Of a stretch of DNA of 64,000 bases, positions 42,948 to 54,951 are shown in pieces; the stretch's first letter is position 1, and each line of letters begins with the position of its first letter. The position numbers and the translations under genes are program-made. The stretch is from Udeniomyces pyricola (lineage: Eukaryota; Basidiomycota; Tremellomycetes; Cystofilobasidiales; Mrakiaceae). The stretch spans positions 248,001 to 312,000 of the forward strand of contig BCIK01000011.1 in the NCBI GenBank assembly GCA_039545295.1, read 5' to 3'. The notes under the pieces are model-generated. The model saw nothing but the letters and a program-made list of their open reading frames with translations, did not search any database and was not told the origin of the DNA.

Positions 42948-44954
42948 ATGGTCAAGAATCGACGCGTCGTTCGTGTCTCACCCAAGTCGAAGCTCTTTAA
43001 CACAGCTTCTTCCCCCGCTCATGACCACGATGCATTTCTCTTCTAGGCCTCGGATGATGAAGGAGCTGACGACGAGCATATCCCTCGCGGACCTTCGGCA
43101 GCTGAGCGCGGCTTGACTATCGATACGTTTGCTGATAGAGGACTCGGACAGGACGGGCGTGCAAATGAATACGCTCAGAAGGTGCGTTCTTAAGATGGTG
43201 ACGGACCGATAGTGAAATAAATAGTGGCAAGATGAGGGTGCAGAAGCATGAGAGATCTGGAATAGGAACGTGTCACGCTCGCGTCATAACCTCGTCGTCG
43301 CCTAACGAACGTGTCATCCTCCAATCTCATGGGCCACAACATAAAAACGCTGCAATAGATTCAAAAACTCAAGACGGCATGGACATCAGCGAAAAACAAG
43401 GTCGAACTCAATCTACAGCAGCTTCAAGAAGTCGCGATCGTGCTGGCTGAGGCGGAGCTCATGGAGAAGGACGTATGTGTCAGCCGTGTTATTTTATTTT
43501 ATTTATTCATCTTTCTGTCTGGCAGAAGAGAATGGCGTAAATTTCTGTGGTTCAACACTTGACTCAATCTCACTATCTAGAATTGTCAGTCTACTCGAGA
43601 CGTACACTGATATACCCCTACCATCAATCCTCGCCTCTCTACCCACTACCTCCCCCTTGGCGCGGACTGTTCCCCCCCCCCCCCACCCTACGCAGTTTAA
43701 CGATGTTGACGCCGCCTTCAAGGCAGATTTAGACGAGCTTGCCGTTATCAAGCTAAGGATCGAAGTGCTGGACGATATCATCCAACGAGTCAAGGACGAT
43801 GAGGAAGCTGTTCGTCGTTCATGCAACGAACCTCCCTCTCATCCAAACCCCCATGATCTTGCGGACTGATCCGATCACCTCGTTGCTCATTGACAGACGT
43901 ATGACAGTCTGAATTTCGTGCAGTTGTGTCTGGACAAAGAGGAGGCCTACCGGAAACTAGCTCCCAGAGCAAAATGTTTGCCATTTCCCTCATCGTGTGC
44001 TTTCAATCTCTGGCTTGCAGCCTTCTGATCGTCTTTTTGGACATTATTTTGTCTAGATCTCAAGAGTGACCTGTATAAAACTTTCCGAGAACGTGTCTGG
44101 GTAAGGGCATCTTTGCCTTTCACGTCTCGTAGCATCGTTCACTCATGATCAGCGACAATCGATCGTCTAACCCTGCACTTCCCATGTTTTTTCGGTCCTC
44201 TTACTTATGACAGGAAACCGAGCATGGCGTCGAACCCATGCCTCCCCTGTCAACGCTCATCCCAAAAGGTAAGATCTTTCAAACTTTTTTTTTGCATGCA
44301 TGGCATATCTCCCAACATTCTTCTCGATCCTTTCGTTGTCTCTTATCGAACCGCCTTCTTGTGTCTTGCTTAGTCAAATCGGAACCCGGTGCAGAAGGCG
44401 AGGAGAGCGATTCGGACGACGAGCTCGAAGCAGGAGGGCAGACGCAAAACTTCAAGGATCCACTTACGTATACTACTCTCAAGAACCCTTATACTTCGTT
44501 CGTCCCTCTTACCTCGACATGTGTCTCGAGATTGCGGCGTCCTTTCTTGTGGAAGGAGGGAATACCTTGGGTCCAAACGTCGTCCTTGACTCTATCTGTT
44601 GCTGCCGGCTAAATTTAATCCTCTTTCCCACGTCTCTATGGATTTCCCCCTATTCCTTTCTCCCCATCCTATTCTTCCTGTTCTGATCGTTTGACTGTTT
44701 GACTTTGGCTCAGGACGGTATGCCCACATTCCTTCTCGAAGGATGCCATCTTCGAGTACCTCGCAAGCCATCAAGGCAGTACGACGTGTCCCAACGCCGG
44801 TTGTCGCGTCCAACTATCACGCGAGACGCTTCGTGAGGACAAGGAGCTCGGCAAGCGAGTCGCAGCGTTTGAGAGGAGGGAGGAGAGGGCTCGGAAGCAG
44901 AGGGAGCAACAGGGTAGGGAAGGAGAGGAGATGTTGATGAGTGATGATGAATGA
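42948..44954 (+). CDS. NSE2: SMC5/6 complex SUMO ligase NSE2/MMS21
   Basis: NSE2 is the SP-RING SUMO E3 subunit of the SMC5/6 complex in DNA repair. I chose ATG 42948 (MVKNRRV, then a GTTCGT donor) because it keeps phase with ASDDEGADDEHIPRGPSAAE and RGLTIDTFADRGLGQDGRAN. Helical exons follow: TAWTSAKNKVELNLQQLQEV, VLAEAELMEKD, FKADLDELAVIKLRIEVLDD, YDSLNFVQLCLDKEEAYRKL, LKSDLYKTFRERVW. These are consistent with the coiled coil that binds SMC5. GVEPMPPLSTLIPK and an acidic exon lead to KDPLTYTTLKNPYT. The last exon gives TVCPHSFSKDAIFEYLASH, then TTCPNAGCRVQLSRETLRED. The C-x-H and C-x4-C spacing is the zinc set of an SP-RING. The stop is TGA at 44952-44954. N-terminal exon borders are approximate. 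Confidence 0.85.
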
Positions 44955-45320
44955 TGAATGATGAGTTGTGTGGGAAAGAAGGCGTCATGGATTTGGTGCA
45001 TGCAATATGTCCGGGTGACCATGGTCCCCATCTGTGTCTTGAGAACGTGATACTCTTGTATGCATATCGACTTTTTTTTTCGTCCGATACCCAGTGAGAA
45101 CCAGTATACTTCAGAAATCGCCTTAGGCATCAATATTCAGGTTGTGCATCTTATTCTACGCGATGTGATCCGCCAGTATATGAGACTAGCAGAAGAGCTT
45201 CCTCATGGCACCATCTCTATCTCTACACCTTCACCACCGAGACGGAACACAGAAGAAGAAGAAGGAAAAAAAACGCCTGACGTCTTTAAGTAGTTTCCTA
45301 TACAACAATTCATGAGTCAA
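44955..45320. other. Convergent spacer
   Basis: About 365 bases between the stops of NSE2 and GWT1. It starts with an imperfect (GATGAAT) repeat at about 44943-44963 that overlaps the NSE2 stop. No gene is seen. Confidence 0.45.
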
Positions 45321-47518
45321 TCATTTCCATCGGTCAAAATGCCAAACACTGCCGTAAATCAATCCGATGTACCCGAAAAGGATTACCACAGCTTCGGAGG
45401 AAGATCGGTCGAGCGTCGATATGGAAATATTGACGAGACCGGTGAGTATATTGGCCTAAATTTAATCCCCCCCCCCCCCCGGACCAAGTAGGCATAAAGA
45501 AAAACATAAATAACAAATCAGATGTTAATGAGGATATGCACCGCGTTTTATTTGTACGAATGAGTCTCATCTGAACCGTTTCGATTTTGAGAATCATATG
45601 GCATTTCAGAGATGTGAGATAGAAACCGGGAGCGAAGAAAGGAGAGGACACACAAGAAGAAATACAATCAAAGCATGCTTGTTGGCGACGCTCAACAGCC
45701 TCGGAACGGCTGCTGATGGAAACGTTTGGTCAACGATGAAGTATCCAAGGAGGAAAGTACAGTTAAACGCCGCCACCCAAAGGACATAACCGAAGTTGGC
45801 CTGGGGGATCGGTAACGCAATCAGACAGGGTTTGTTTGAGCGAGATAAACACACACATGACGTTCAATGGCGCGAAAAAAACAAAGCTGAATAAACTTAC
45901 AAGCCGTCTGCTGACATCCAGTTCCCGCGTGCCCCACCAGCCGTATTTATATACGACGGACAACATCGACCACCATGTGACTGAAGACTCGGCCAAAACA
46001 TATGCGATGTTGGTAAGGCTTGGTCTTTCGGTGGATACTCCAAAGATACGACGTCCAAGGCCAACGCCGATGAGGTAGAGTGCAAGGTAACCTATCGAGA
46101 TTCATGAGAGGTGTGGGAAGGGCGTTAAGAAGTGAATGTCATAGCGGATATCGAAGCAGGGTGACCTCAATTGTACGGACGAACCAGGGAATGAAGTCAA
46201 GCCTTCCTTATTCATAGTGATGAGGTCGACTCGTGGAACGTTGATAGTCCATTGCTCAAGACCATTTTGCAAGCAGAGTTGATGAGCTGTGAGCAAATAA
46301 GTCAGGAACAAGATGCTGAGCGATCTCAATTTTGACCAGACAAAGGTTAGGTCTGCTCCTCGTGTCGAGAGGCTATTGACTCACCGACGGATAAGCTGAG
46401 CCCAACTACGACCAGAGAAACGTAGTTAGAGATCGAGTACAACATGACGCCGAATGGAGGAAGGAACCCAAGGGTAAAGAAGAAGTTCCAATGAACCCCG
46501 TACTCCGTTTCATGCTCCTACAAGAACCAAGAAGAGGTCACACGTCAAACCAGCCAGAGTGTTTTCAGTTCGTGCACTCTGTGCCGGTTGATCGCACACA
46601 TGTGCATACATCATCCATGAAGTAAACGTGAACGTACAGGATATCCACTTTGTTTAACCATGGCTAATCTGATGAATCCGAGCACGAGCGTCGGGGCGGT
46701 TTTGATGATCGACCGGACCACGGCGGCCGGGATGCGTTTGCTGTCAATCTTGGACAAAGACCGATGGGAGATGAAGCCGAGGGAGAAAACGAACGAACCA
46801 ACCCCCATATCCATCTGTAGGATAGCAGTAAGGAAGTGCAGGGTCAACCCTAAGATACAAGTCCGAAAAGTCAAAGTCTCCTTTAGTCAGTTTGAACGCG
46901 GTTTTGAACGTACGAGGGACGTGCCCCATAGCTCTGTCTTGCCAAAGCTTCTAGGGAACACAGGAAAATCTACTGCTAGGATAGCAAGACACGTGATTGC
47001 CATCATCTGGGCGCGATAGAGAGTGACAAACCCAAGTCGCTCATGGGTATCGGATGTCGATAGCGAGTGTGGTGCGGAACCCGATGCGGCAGGCGTACGA
47101 GCGATCGAACGAACGAGACGAATCAATGCGGCTACGAGGACAATCGCTGTTGAGAACGTTGCGGGATGTTCCGACAAGATAGTAAGCACTAGTAGAAGGG
47201 GAACGATGGTGATGATGAACTCGACGAGAGGCGAAAGCGGGGCTGTTGAGCCTGAAGCGATGGATGCATGGAGGAGGCACGACGCCTGATGAAAGGTTTT
47301 GATGAGAAATGATGATTTAGCACTTCAGTGTCTGTCTGAGACATGAGCTAATCGAGGTCAGTGTTCAAGAGATCTGAGCGATGTATGAAGAGCGGACTGA
47401 AGAGATGCCGCTAACTGACGATTCCGACTGAGGATACGGCATTGACAACGAAAAGCGAAGAACCTTCGCCTCCCGCCACGAAGGCCTCTTTGGCGAGTTT
47501 ATAAGAGCCGGTCGGCAT
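45321..47518 (-). CDS. GWT1: GPI inositol acyltransferase GWT1 / PIG-W
   Basis: GWT1 is a multi-pass ER membrane enzyme that acylates the inositol of GlcN-PI early in GPI-anchor synthesis. ATG 47518 gives [20 protein letters not shown], then [13 protein letters not shown] and, after an intron, [12 protein letters not shown]. The rest follows the family closely: [163 protein letters not shown] and [20 protein letters not shown]. The stop follows [10 protein letters not shown] at 45321. About a dozen hydrophobic segments are visible. A poly-C run of about 14 bases (45468-45481) lies in the last intron. GWT1 is the target of the manogepix class of antifungals. No resistance statement can be made from sequence alone. 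Confidence 0.95.
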
Positions 47519-47712
47519 ATTGTAGGGGTCAAGCGGATGAATGAGGGCTAGGTGGTGACCAGCAAGCTTGTTATGACGATCTTCAACGAGGATTGCTGCA
47601 GAGAGGTCGACGCGTTTATGCCTTAACTCTGACTTTGACGCTTCGGCCTAGGCCGGTCGGTATGGTACGTGACCGTCGACACGTCCAATGATCCAACGTT
47701 AAACGTCCAACG

Positions 47713-48221
47713 TTGACTCTCGGCTGTCCCATCTTTATCCCGTTCCTCAACCGACCCCTTCCAGACCGTGTCCACTCCGCTTCTCAGCTTCCTGCGTCCG
47801 GCCTTTTCCCTGGACAAGGTCCGATCACTGACCATTCATCGTATTACCCCATTGGCACGGCGACGAGTAATCGTCACCGGATGTGGACCATCCCGTCGTC
47901 ACCCTCCCCGCACTTCAGAAAGTCATCATCCGAGTCAGAGACAACTCCCACGATAACGATGCTGTTGCGGATTGGTCAAGGAGACAATATGTAGAACCGA
48001 GCGGCCTCGAGGATTGTTTCGAGCTCATCGACTCGCTGCATCCGACTCACCTCGGGTTTCAGAGGTATGACGACAAACACATCGTAAAGGACGTGACAAG
48101 CAGGAAACCTCGCGCCCCACCCAAGGCTACGCACCGTCACGTTCAGGTTTATCAATATCACCCCTCCGGACGCATATCACAGCAAGCGGAAACTCGCAAA
48201 GTCGAGCGTGCCCGACCATGA
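47713..48221 (+). pseudogene. Possible leucine-rich-repeat gene remnant (frame broken)
   Basis: Three overlapping plus frames each carry part of what looks like one coding sequence. One has FSLDKVRSLTIHRITPLARR (about 47805-47865). A different frame has DHPVVTLPALQKVIIRVRDN and LEDCFELIDSLHPTHLGFQR (47886-48060), ending at 48221. The pattern of short Leu/Ile beta-strand phrases followed by 'SLHPTHL' resembles F-box/LRR-type fungal proteins, but I cannot name one. The frame changes within a few bases near 47880, too short for an intron, so this may be a decayed gene, a sequencing error, or chance. Confidence 0.25.
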
Positions 48222-49272
48222 TTACGCGACTTCGATCGGATATCCACGATGAGTTGACGAGGATCCGATGATTTCTTTGGCATGACGCTATCCAGATGGA
48301 AGGAACTGGGGATGGATGACCTGACTGACTTTTTTGTTGGGACCTGTTTGAAAGCTTAGTGTGCGAACTTGGTGTACGGACTTGATGTGCGGACTTGGTG
48401 TACGGACTTGGGGTGCAAACTTGAGAGGCTCCGATGGCATGCTCGAAGGATGCACCAGGATCAGATTAGCACACTGAAACTACAGACGCAAAAAGCACGA
48501 GCGTAGGGAGCTAGGTTGACTGAGAAGGTACAGTCACACCACAGCCAGAGGCCGGTTGGAGACATGACGACTCAATTCGGGCCACACTCCTGAGTACTCA
48601 GTTGCCCACGGTGTGAGTAGACGAACACGTATGACATCGCAATTTGCATGCACAAGACAGAAGGGCGAGACAGACAGACAAAGGAGTATACTAGACGCGG
48701 CGATAGGTATTAGGTACGAAGAGGGTTATAAGTAAGTATAAGGAGGAAATAGAGAGCATACAGAGAGGGTTTATAGAGGATATAGAGTGGGTTTATAGAG
48801 GATATAGAGAGGGTATGGATATGAAGAAAGAGTGAGGATGACACATCGAAGAGAAAGAAAACTATAACAAAGGAAAAGAAAGGGAGACGGAAAGGGAAAG
48901 GGAAAGGGAGCGAGAAGCAGAGAATGGAGTCGGTATGGTGTAGCAGGACGAGCACTAGCGTCGGAAAGGCGCCCAGGCAAGAGAAGAAAGGAAACAGAGA
49001 GAAGGGAAACATGAAGAAACAAAGAAAAGAAAGAAAGAAAGAAAGAAAGCAAGAAAGCAAGGAACACATAAGAGGGAAACCCGAAAGAGGACACAAGACG
49101 AGAATCTACTACATTCCACAAACACGAATAGACAAAGAACATGGAACGAGAAGGGGATATAGAACAAAAGAGACAGGACTTAGCGCTCGTACATCAGCCG
49201 AGGCGATACCGACCGACAGCCTTGTCGGCTAAAAGTGACGATCGATGAGTGTAGACTGCGGCATTGTGGTGA
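48222..49272. other. Gene-poor repeat-bearing region
   Basis: No gene is supported here. It holds the 13-bp tandem array at 48360-48424, a two-copy gggtttatagaggatatagag repeat at about 48767-48812, GGGAAA repeats near 48890-48907 and a GAAA run near 49028-49058. Reading frames on the minus strand are Phe/Leu/Ser-rich shadows of the purine-rich strand. Confidence 0.5.
48360..48424. repeat. 13-bp tandem repeat, 5 copies
   Basis: Units are tgtgcgaacttgg, tgtacggacttga, tgtgcggacttgg, tgtacggacttgg and ggtgcaaacttga. Alternation of GTGC and GTAC in successive units suggests an older 26-bp unit. Confidence 0.9.
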
Positions 49273-50300
49273 CTAGTGGGAGGCGACAACTGGAGCGAAG
49301 GCTGAGCAACGACCAGTCAGGATAGCGGACCTGCCGCTAACCTTGGTCTTGGTCTTGGTCTTGGTCTTGGACCGAATCGCGTGTCGGCACAGCAGAGAAG
49401 GCGCCTTGAGTGGGTCGGTGTTGCTGGTGGGGGAAAGCGGAGGAGACGAAGAAGACGGAGAAGTTGACATACTGTAAACATCGGGGCTGGCGTCTGGTGA
49501 AGCGAGTGAAGAGGAGGAGGAAGAAAAAGCGGAGCAGGAAGAGGCGGAGGTGATGGAAGAGGACGAAGATGAGGGCGAGAACGACGATGAGGGCGTGAAC
49601 GACGACACGGACGAGAAGGAGGATAGGCTCGTGGTGGAGCAGAGCGAAGGAAGAGTCAAGGTTGACGACGCCACGGTCGTCGACCTGGGCATCTGAGAAG
49701 GCAAGCAAGGCGAGGAAGGCTCGCCACCTCGCTGCTCATCGACAATCCTTAGTTTGGCCTGGTAAGATCGAGAGCCAGAGGCTCGATCGGCCGAACTGGG
49801 GCAGGCGACGACTGTCGCAGATCCCTGCCTCTGTGCGAACAGGCCGGCCATCCTCGGGCTTGGCTTCCCCAGCAGTGAGTGAGGCGCAAGCGGCAAAGGG
49901 CGAAGCGCCGGGTGCTTGGGGTAGCGAGCCACTGAACTACCGACAGGAGCTGGGCTGACAGTAGGGGAGGGAGGAGCGGCCAAGAAAGTGAACTTTCTGG
50001 GGGACTGGCCGTCCAGCAGAAGCTCGAGGTTCCCGCGACTAGAAGCTCCAGGACGGCAAAGGGGGGCAAGGTCTGCGACGTGCGACAGGGGATGGGCCGG
50101 GGCAGGAGCAGGAGTAGGGGCCGGAGCAGCAACAGCAGACGGCGCGGCAAGGACAGCTCGATGGCAGGAGTGAACGCCCCGCACCGGCTCTCGTACGCGT
50201 GCAGCCGTCGGAAAAGAGAGAAGAGTATGGGCAGCGGTGCCGGCAGGGCTTTGGCACCGCTTGCCGCGGAAAGCGGCAGTGGCAGTTGAGGTAGCTGCAT
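49273..50300 (-). CDS. Possible low-complexity protein, uncertain
   Basis: A long open frame on the minus strand runs from upstream of 50300 to a stop at 49273. It contains GNLELLLDGQSPRKFTFLA, YPKHPALRPLPLAPHSLLGK and SGSRSYQAKLRIVDEQ, then a Ser-rich tract and KTKTKTKTK near the end. It has no ATG until MAGLFAQRQGSATVV, so if real it needs an upstream exon. A different frame has ATG 50300 but is Leu/Pro-rich and less protein-like. A further possible exon at 51139-51050 reads MFIAPMFPSSTTPADQKVIH. The whole area lies across the duplicated block and gap, so the gene model may be broken by assembly. No family is recognised. Confidence 0.25.
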
Positions 50301-52078
50301 GAGCCTCGGAGGAGGCAGGGCCGGGGACTTGGGAGGAGTCCTCTGCCACAGAGGTTACGGCGCTGGCGGGCACGACCGTGCAAATCCACGCAGCGATCTT
50401 TGGCACGATCGAATACGGCCCGGAACCCTTTGGGACGAGCGACACGCGACACGCGATACGCGAAGAAAAAGATACAGTATGCGAGCGGCGAAGAGGATGG
50501 TGGACGTGCGGCAGTGAAAGGGCGGTGATGATTGGGGATGGGAGAAAGGGAGAGCGGAAGTGACAAAGAGGGAGATTGAATATTATGGACCAAGAGATGG
50601 GGGGTGAGGGAAGGTGGGGTGGAATGGGAAGGGAGGGAGAGAGGAAGGGAAGAAAGGGAGGAGGGAAGAAAGGGAGGGAAGAAAGGGAGGGAAGAAAGGG
50701 AGGGAAGAAAGGGAGGAGGGAAGAAAGGAAAGACAGAGAGAGGGGCCAGATTGGAATCCGAGACAACAACAAAGGCGCAATCGATCAGTCAGGGGCTCAC
50801 AGCGGGCATAAGAGAGGACCAAGACATGGGGTCAAGTGCTCCTCTTTATCGGACTCTGTCTCTATCATCGTCGCGAGTGCCACCTCAGCTCGGCAGACGC
50901 GAACCAGAACGAGAGGAGCCAAAAAGAGGAGCAGAAGGTGGGGGGGGGGAAGAGAGAGAGAGGGGTGGAGAGAGGGGTGGAGAGAGGGAGGGAGAGAGAG
51001 GAAGAATGGAATGGGACGGATAGGGCACAGTGTGAGAGAAAGGCTCATCTCGCGGTCGTAGAGCCCAAGGAGGCCCCGGTGGATGACCTTCTGGTCGGCG
51101 GGGGTAGTGGAGGATGGGAACATGGGTGCGATGAACATGTTGACGTGTTTTGCGGGTGGGAGTTCGGGTAGTTGGCTGGGTGTGTGGGTGGGTGTGTGGG
51201 TGGGTGAGTAGGTGGGTGTGTGGGTGAGTGTGTGGGTGAGTGTGTGAGTGGGTGTGTGGGTGGGTGTGTGAGTCAGCGAGTGAATAGGTGGAGTGAGAAG
51301 ACTTCGAGGTTGTAGTTGGAGGAAAGCAAGGTCCAGAAGCAAGTAAGCCCTCTTATACCTCCCCCCCTCCCTCTCTCCCTCCCTCACTCGCGCGTCAGCC
51401 CGCCACCTCTGGATCTCCCTGGCGACCGAGCACATCGTCCGCACTTGNTCAGGTCAGTCTACCTGCAGTGTCAGTCAGTACACAGAAGACATACAGGCAA
51501 CCNNACAGGCAAGCAACCTCGTCCGCATCATCCGAGCATGGGCCCACGCGTCAGTGCACACCCCATCGCTGCACAGTCGGTCGGGCAGGCGGGCGGGCGA
51601 CCGCACCTATGGTCAGCACCGGCACCCAGCATCCAGTACCAGTACCAGTACCAGTACCAGTACCAGCACCAGGGATGGGAACCTCGACATCGGCAGCAAC
51701 AGAACGTTCCCGACCTAAGCTCGCCATCGTATCTGATCCACCGATGACTCATGGTCCGTTCCTGATCATCGTCTCCGACGACCGCTCTGCGTGGCATGAA
51801 GTAAGGTCCACTCGATCGGATATCCCAGCCGAGTGACACATGAGTCGTCCCATTCCCGACCGGTCGGGAGATCGACAGGAGATTGACAGTCTTCGTCTGG
51901 TCGTTTGGTCGTTTGACGTTTGACGTTTGACCCCTAAGAACGGACGAACCCAATCGGATCCAGAAGAAGCGCACGTCGGGCACGCTTAGAAAAAAGGGGC
52001 GTCGAGACGAAAGCAAAGGCGATTCCGAGTTGGAGAAACACCGACGAGGGAGTTATTTAGCCGGCGGATGGATAAGTT
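49759..52078. repeat. Duplicated block, copy A (2,320 bp)
   Basis: Near-identical to 52644-54951 in the same orientation (offset 2,885). It starts with ctggtaagatcgag, where copy B begins directly after the N gap, and it ends at gatggataagtt directly before the gap. Copy A has undetermined bases at 51448 and 51503-51504 where copy B reads a and ca. It has five CAGTAC units near 51634 against three in copy B, which accounts for the 12-bp length difference. It contains purine repeats (50636-50730), a GT-rich array (51179-51273) and the possible low-complexity gene. Confidence 0.97.
51179..51273. repeat. GT-rich minisatellite (GGGTGTGT/GAGTGTGT)
   Basis: About 95 bases of gggtgtgt, gggtgggt and gagtgtgt units, repeated at 54064-54158 in copy B. 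It is not a known telomere repeat. Confidence 0.85.
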
Positions 52079-52643
52079 NNNNNNNNNNNNNNNNNNNNNN
52101 NNNNNNNNNNNNNNNNNNNNNNNNNNNNNNNNNNNNNNNNNNNNNNNNNNNNNNNNNNNNNNNNNNNNNNNNNNNNNNNNNNNNNNNNNNNNNNNNNNNN
52201 NNNNNNNNNNNNNNNNNNNNNNNNNNNNNNNNNNNNNNNNNNNNNNNNNNNNNNNNNNNNNNNNNNNNNNNNNNNNNNNNNNNNNNNNNNNNNNNNNNNN
52301 NNNNNNNNNNNNNNNNNNNNNNNNNNNNNNNNNNNNNNNNNNNNNNNNNNNNNNNNNNNNNNNNNNNNNNNNNNNNNNNNNNNNNNNNNNNNNNNNNNNN
52401 NNNNNNNNNNNNNNNNNNNNNNNNNNNNNNNNNNNNNNNNNNNNNNNNNNNNNNNNNNNNNNNNNNNNNNNNNNNNNNNNNNNNNNNNNNNNNNNNNNNN
52501 NNNNNNNNNNNNNNNNNNNNNNNNNNNNNNNNNNNNNNNNNNNNNNNNNNNNNNNNNNNNNNNNNNNNNNNNNNNNNNNNNNNNNNNNNNNNNNNNNNNN
52601 NNNNNNNNNNNNNNNNNNNNNNNNNNNNNNNNNNNNNNNNNNN
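52079..52643. other. Assembly gap (565 N)
   Basis: Undetermined bases. Both sides of the gap are parts of the same 2.3-kb sequence, so the gap length is unlikely to be real. Reading frames that cross it are meaningless. Confidence 0.99.
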
Positions 52644-54951
52644 CTGGTAAGATCGAGAGCCAGAGGCTCGATCGGCCGAACTGGGGCAGGCGACGACTGT
52701 CGCAGATCCCTGCCTCTGTGCGAACAGGCCGGCCATCCTCGGGCTTGGCTTCCCCAGCAGTGAGTGAGGCGCAAGCGGCAAAGGGCGAAGCGCCGGGTGC
52801 TTGGGGTAGCGAGCCACTGAACTACCGACAGGAGCTGGGCTGACAGTAGGGGAGGGAGGAGCGGCCAAGAAAGTGAACTTTCTGGGGGACTGGCCGTCCA
52901 GCAGAAGCTCGAGGTTCCCGCGACTAGAAGCTCCAGGACGGCAAAGGGGGGCAAGGTCTGCGACGTGCGACAGGGGATGGGCCGGGGCAGGAGCAGGAGT
53001 AGGGGCCGGAGCAGCAACAGCAGACGGCGCGGCAAGGACAGCTCGATGGCAGGAGTGAACGCCCCGCACCGGCTCTCGTACGCGTGCAGCCGTCGGAAAA
53101 GAGAGAAGAGTATGGGCAGCGGTGCCGGCAGGGCTTTGGCACCGCTTGCCGCGGAAAGCGGCAGTGGCAGTTGAGGTAGCTGCATGAGCCTCGGAGGAGG
53201 CAGGGCCGGGGACTTGGGAGGAGTCCTCTGCCACAGAGGTTACGGCGCTGGCGGGCACGACCGTGCAAATCCACGCAGCGATCTTTGGCACGATCGAATA
53301 CGGCCCGGAACCCTTTGGGACGAGCGACACGCGACACGCGATACGCGAAGAAAAAGATACAGTATGCGAGCGGCGAAGAGGATGGTGGACGTGCGGCAGT
53401 GAAAGGGCGGTGATGATTGGGGATGGGAGAAAGGGAGAGCGGAAGTGACAAAGAGGGAGATTGAATATTATGGACCAAGAGATGGGGGGTGAGGGAAGGT
53501 GGGGTGGAATGGGAAGGGAGGGAGAGAGGAAGGGAAGAAAGGGAGGAGGGAAGAAAGGGAGGGAAGAAAGGGAGGGAAGAAAGGGAGGGAAGAAAGGGAG
53601 GAGGGAAGAAAGGAAAGACAGAGAGAGGGGCCAGATTGGAATCCGAGACAACAACAAAGGCGCAATCGATCAGTCAGGGGCTCACAGCGGGCATAAGAGA
53701 GGACCAAGACATGGGGTCAAGTGCTCCTCTTTATCGGACTCTGTCTCTATCATCGTCGCGAGTGCCACCTCAGCTCGGCAGACGCGAACCAGAACGAGAG
53801 GAGCCAAAAAGAGGAGCAGAAGGTGGGGGGGGGGAAGAGAGAGAGAGGGGTGGAGAGAGGGGTGGAGAGAGGGAGGGAGAGAGAGGAAGAATGGAATGGG
53901 ACGGATAGGGCACAGTGTGAGAGAAAGGCTCATCTCGCGGTCGTAGAGCCCAAGGAGGCCCCGGTGGATGACCTTCTGGTCGGCGGGGGTAGTGGAGGAT
54001 GGGAACATGGGTGCGATGAACATGTTGACGTGTTTTGCGGGTGGGAGTTCGGGTAGTTGGCTGGGTGTGTGGGTGGGTGTGTGGGTGGGTGAGTAGGTGG
54101 GTGTGTGGGTGAGTGTGTGGGTGAGTGTGTGAGTGGGTGTGTGGGTGGGTGTGTGAGTCAGCGAGTGAATAGGTGGAGTGAGAAGACTTCGAGGTTGTAG
54201 TTGGAGGAAAGCAAGGTCCAGAAGCAAGTAAGCCCTCTTATACCTCCCCCCCTCCCTCTCTCCCTCCCTCACTCGCGCGTCAGCCCGCCACCTCTGGATC
54301 TCCCTGGCGACCGAGCACATCGTCCGCACTTGATCAGGTCAGTCTACCTGCAGTGTCAGTCAGTACACAGAAGACATACAGGCAACCACACAGGCAAGCA
54401 ACCTCGTCCGCATCATCCGAGCATGGGCCCACGCGTCAGTGCACACCCCATCGCTGCACAGTCGGTCGGGCAGGCGGGCGGGCGACCGCACCTATGGTCA
54501 GCACCGGCACCCAGCATCCAGTACCAGTACCAGTACCAGCACCAGGGATGGGAACCTCGACATCGGCAGCAACAGAACGTTCCCGACCTAAGCTCGCCAT
54601 CGTATCTGATCCACCGATGACTCATGGTCCGTTCCTGATCATCGTCTCCGACGACCGCTCTGCGTGGCATGAAGTAAGGTCCACTCGATCGGATATCCCA
54701 GCCGAGTGACACATGAGTCGTCCCATTCCCGACCGGTCGGGAGATCGACAGGAGATTGACAGTCTTCGTCTGGTCGTTTGGTCGTTTGACGTTTGACGTT
54801 TGACCCCTAAGAACGGACGAACCCAATCGGATCCAGAAGAAGCGCACGTCGGGCACGCTTAGAAAAAAGGGGCGTCGAGACGAAAGCAAAGGCGATTCCG
54901 AGTTGGAGAAACACCGACGAGGGAGTTATTTAGCCGGCGGATGGATAAGTT
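52644..54951. repeat. Duplicated block, copy B (2,308 bp)
   Basis: The same sequence as 49759-52078. It begins at the first base after the gap and continues past the end of copy A into new sequence at 54952. It has no undetermined bases and only three CAGTAC units (about 54519-54538). Confidence 0.97.

Noticed and set aside
48710..49142. Hydrophobic minus-strand frames resembling membrane proteins
   Set aside because: They arise from GAAA/GGGA repeats read on the other strand. Three overlapping frames show the same composition, which argues for sequence bias rather than coding.
50576..51061. Gly/Glu/Arg-rich plus-strand frames in the duplicated block
   Set aside because: They come from a (GGGAAGAAAGGGAG)-type purine repeat, with no protein-like segment beyond it.
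51179..51273. Possible telomere or subtelomere repeat
   Set aside because: The units are GGGTGTGT/GAGTGTGT mixtures, not a regular TTAGGG-like repeat, and housekeeping genes lie on both sides.
52030..53657. Very long reading frames across the N run (up to 534 codons)
   Set aside because: They are open only because undetermined bases contain no stops. The real sequence on each side belongs to the same duplicated block.
49759..54951. Real segmental duplication or mobile element
   Set aside because: There are no terminal repeats, target-site duplications or transposase. Both copies abut the gap exactly as overlapping contig ends would, so an assembly cause is more likely.
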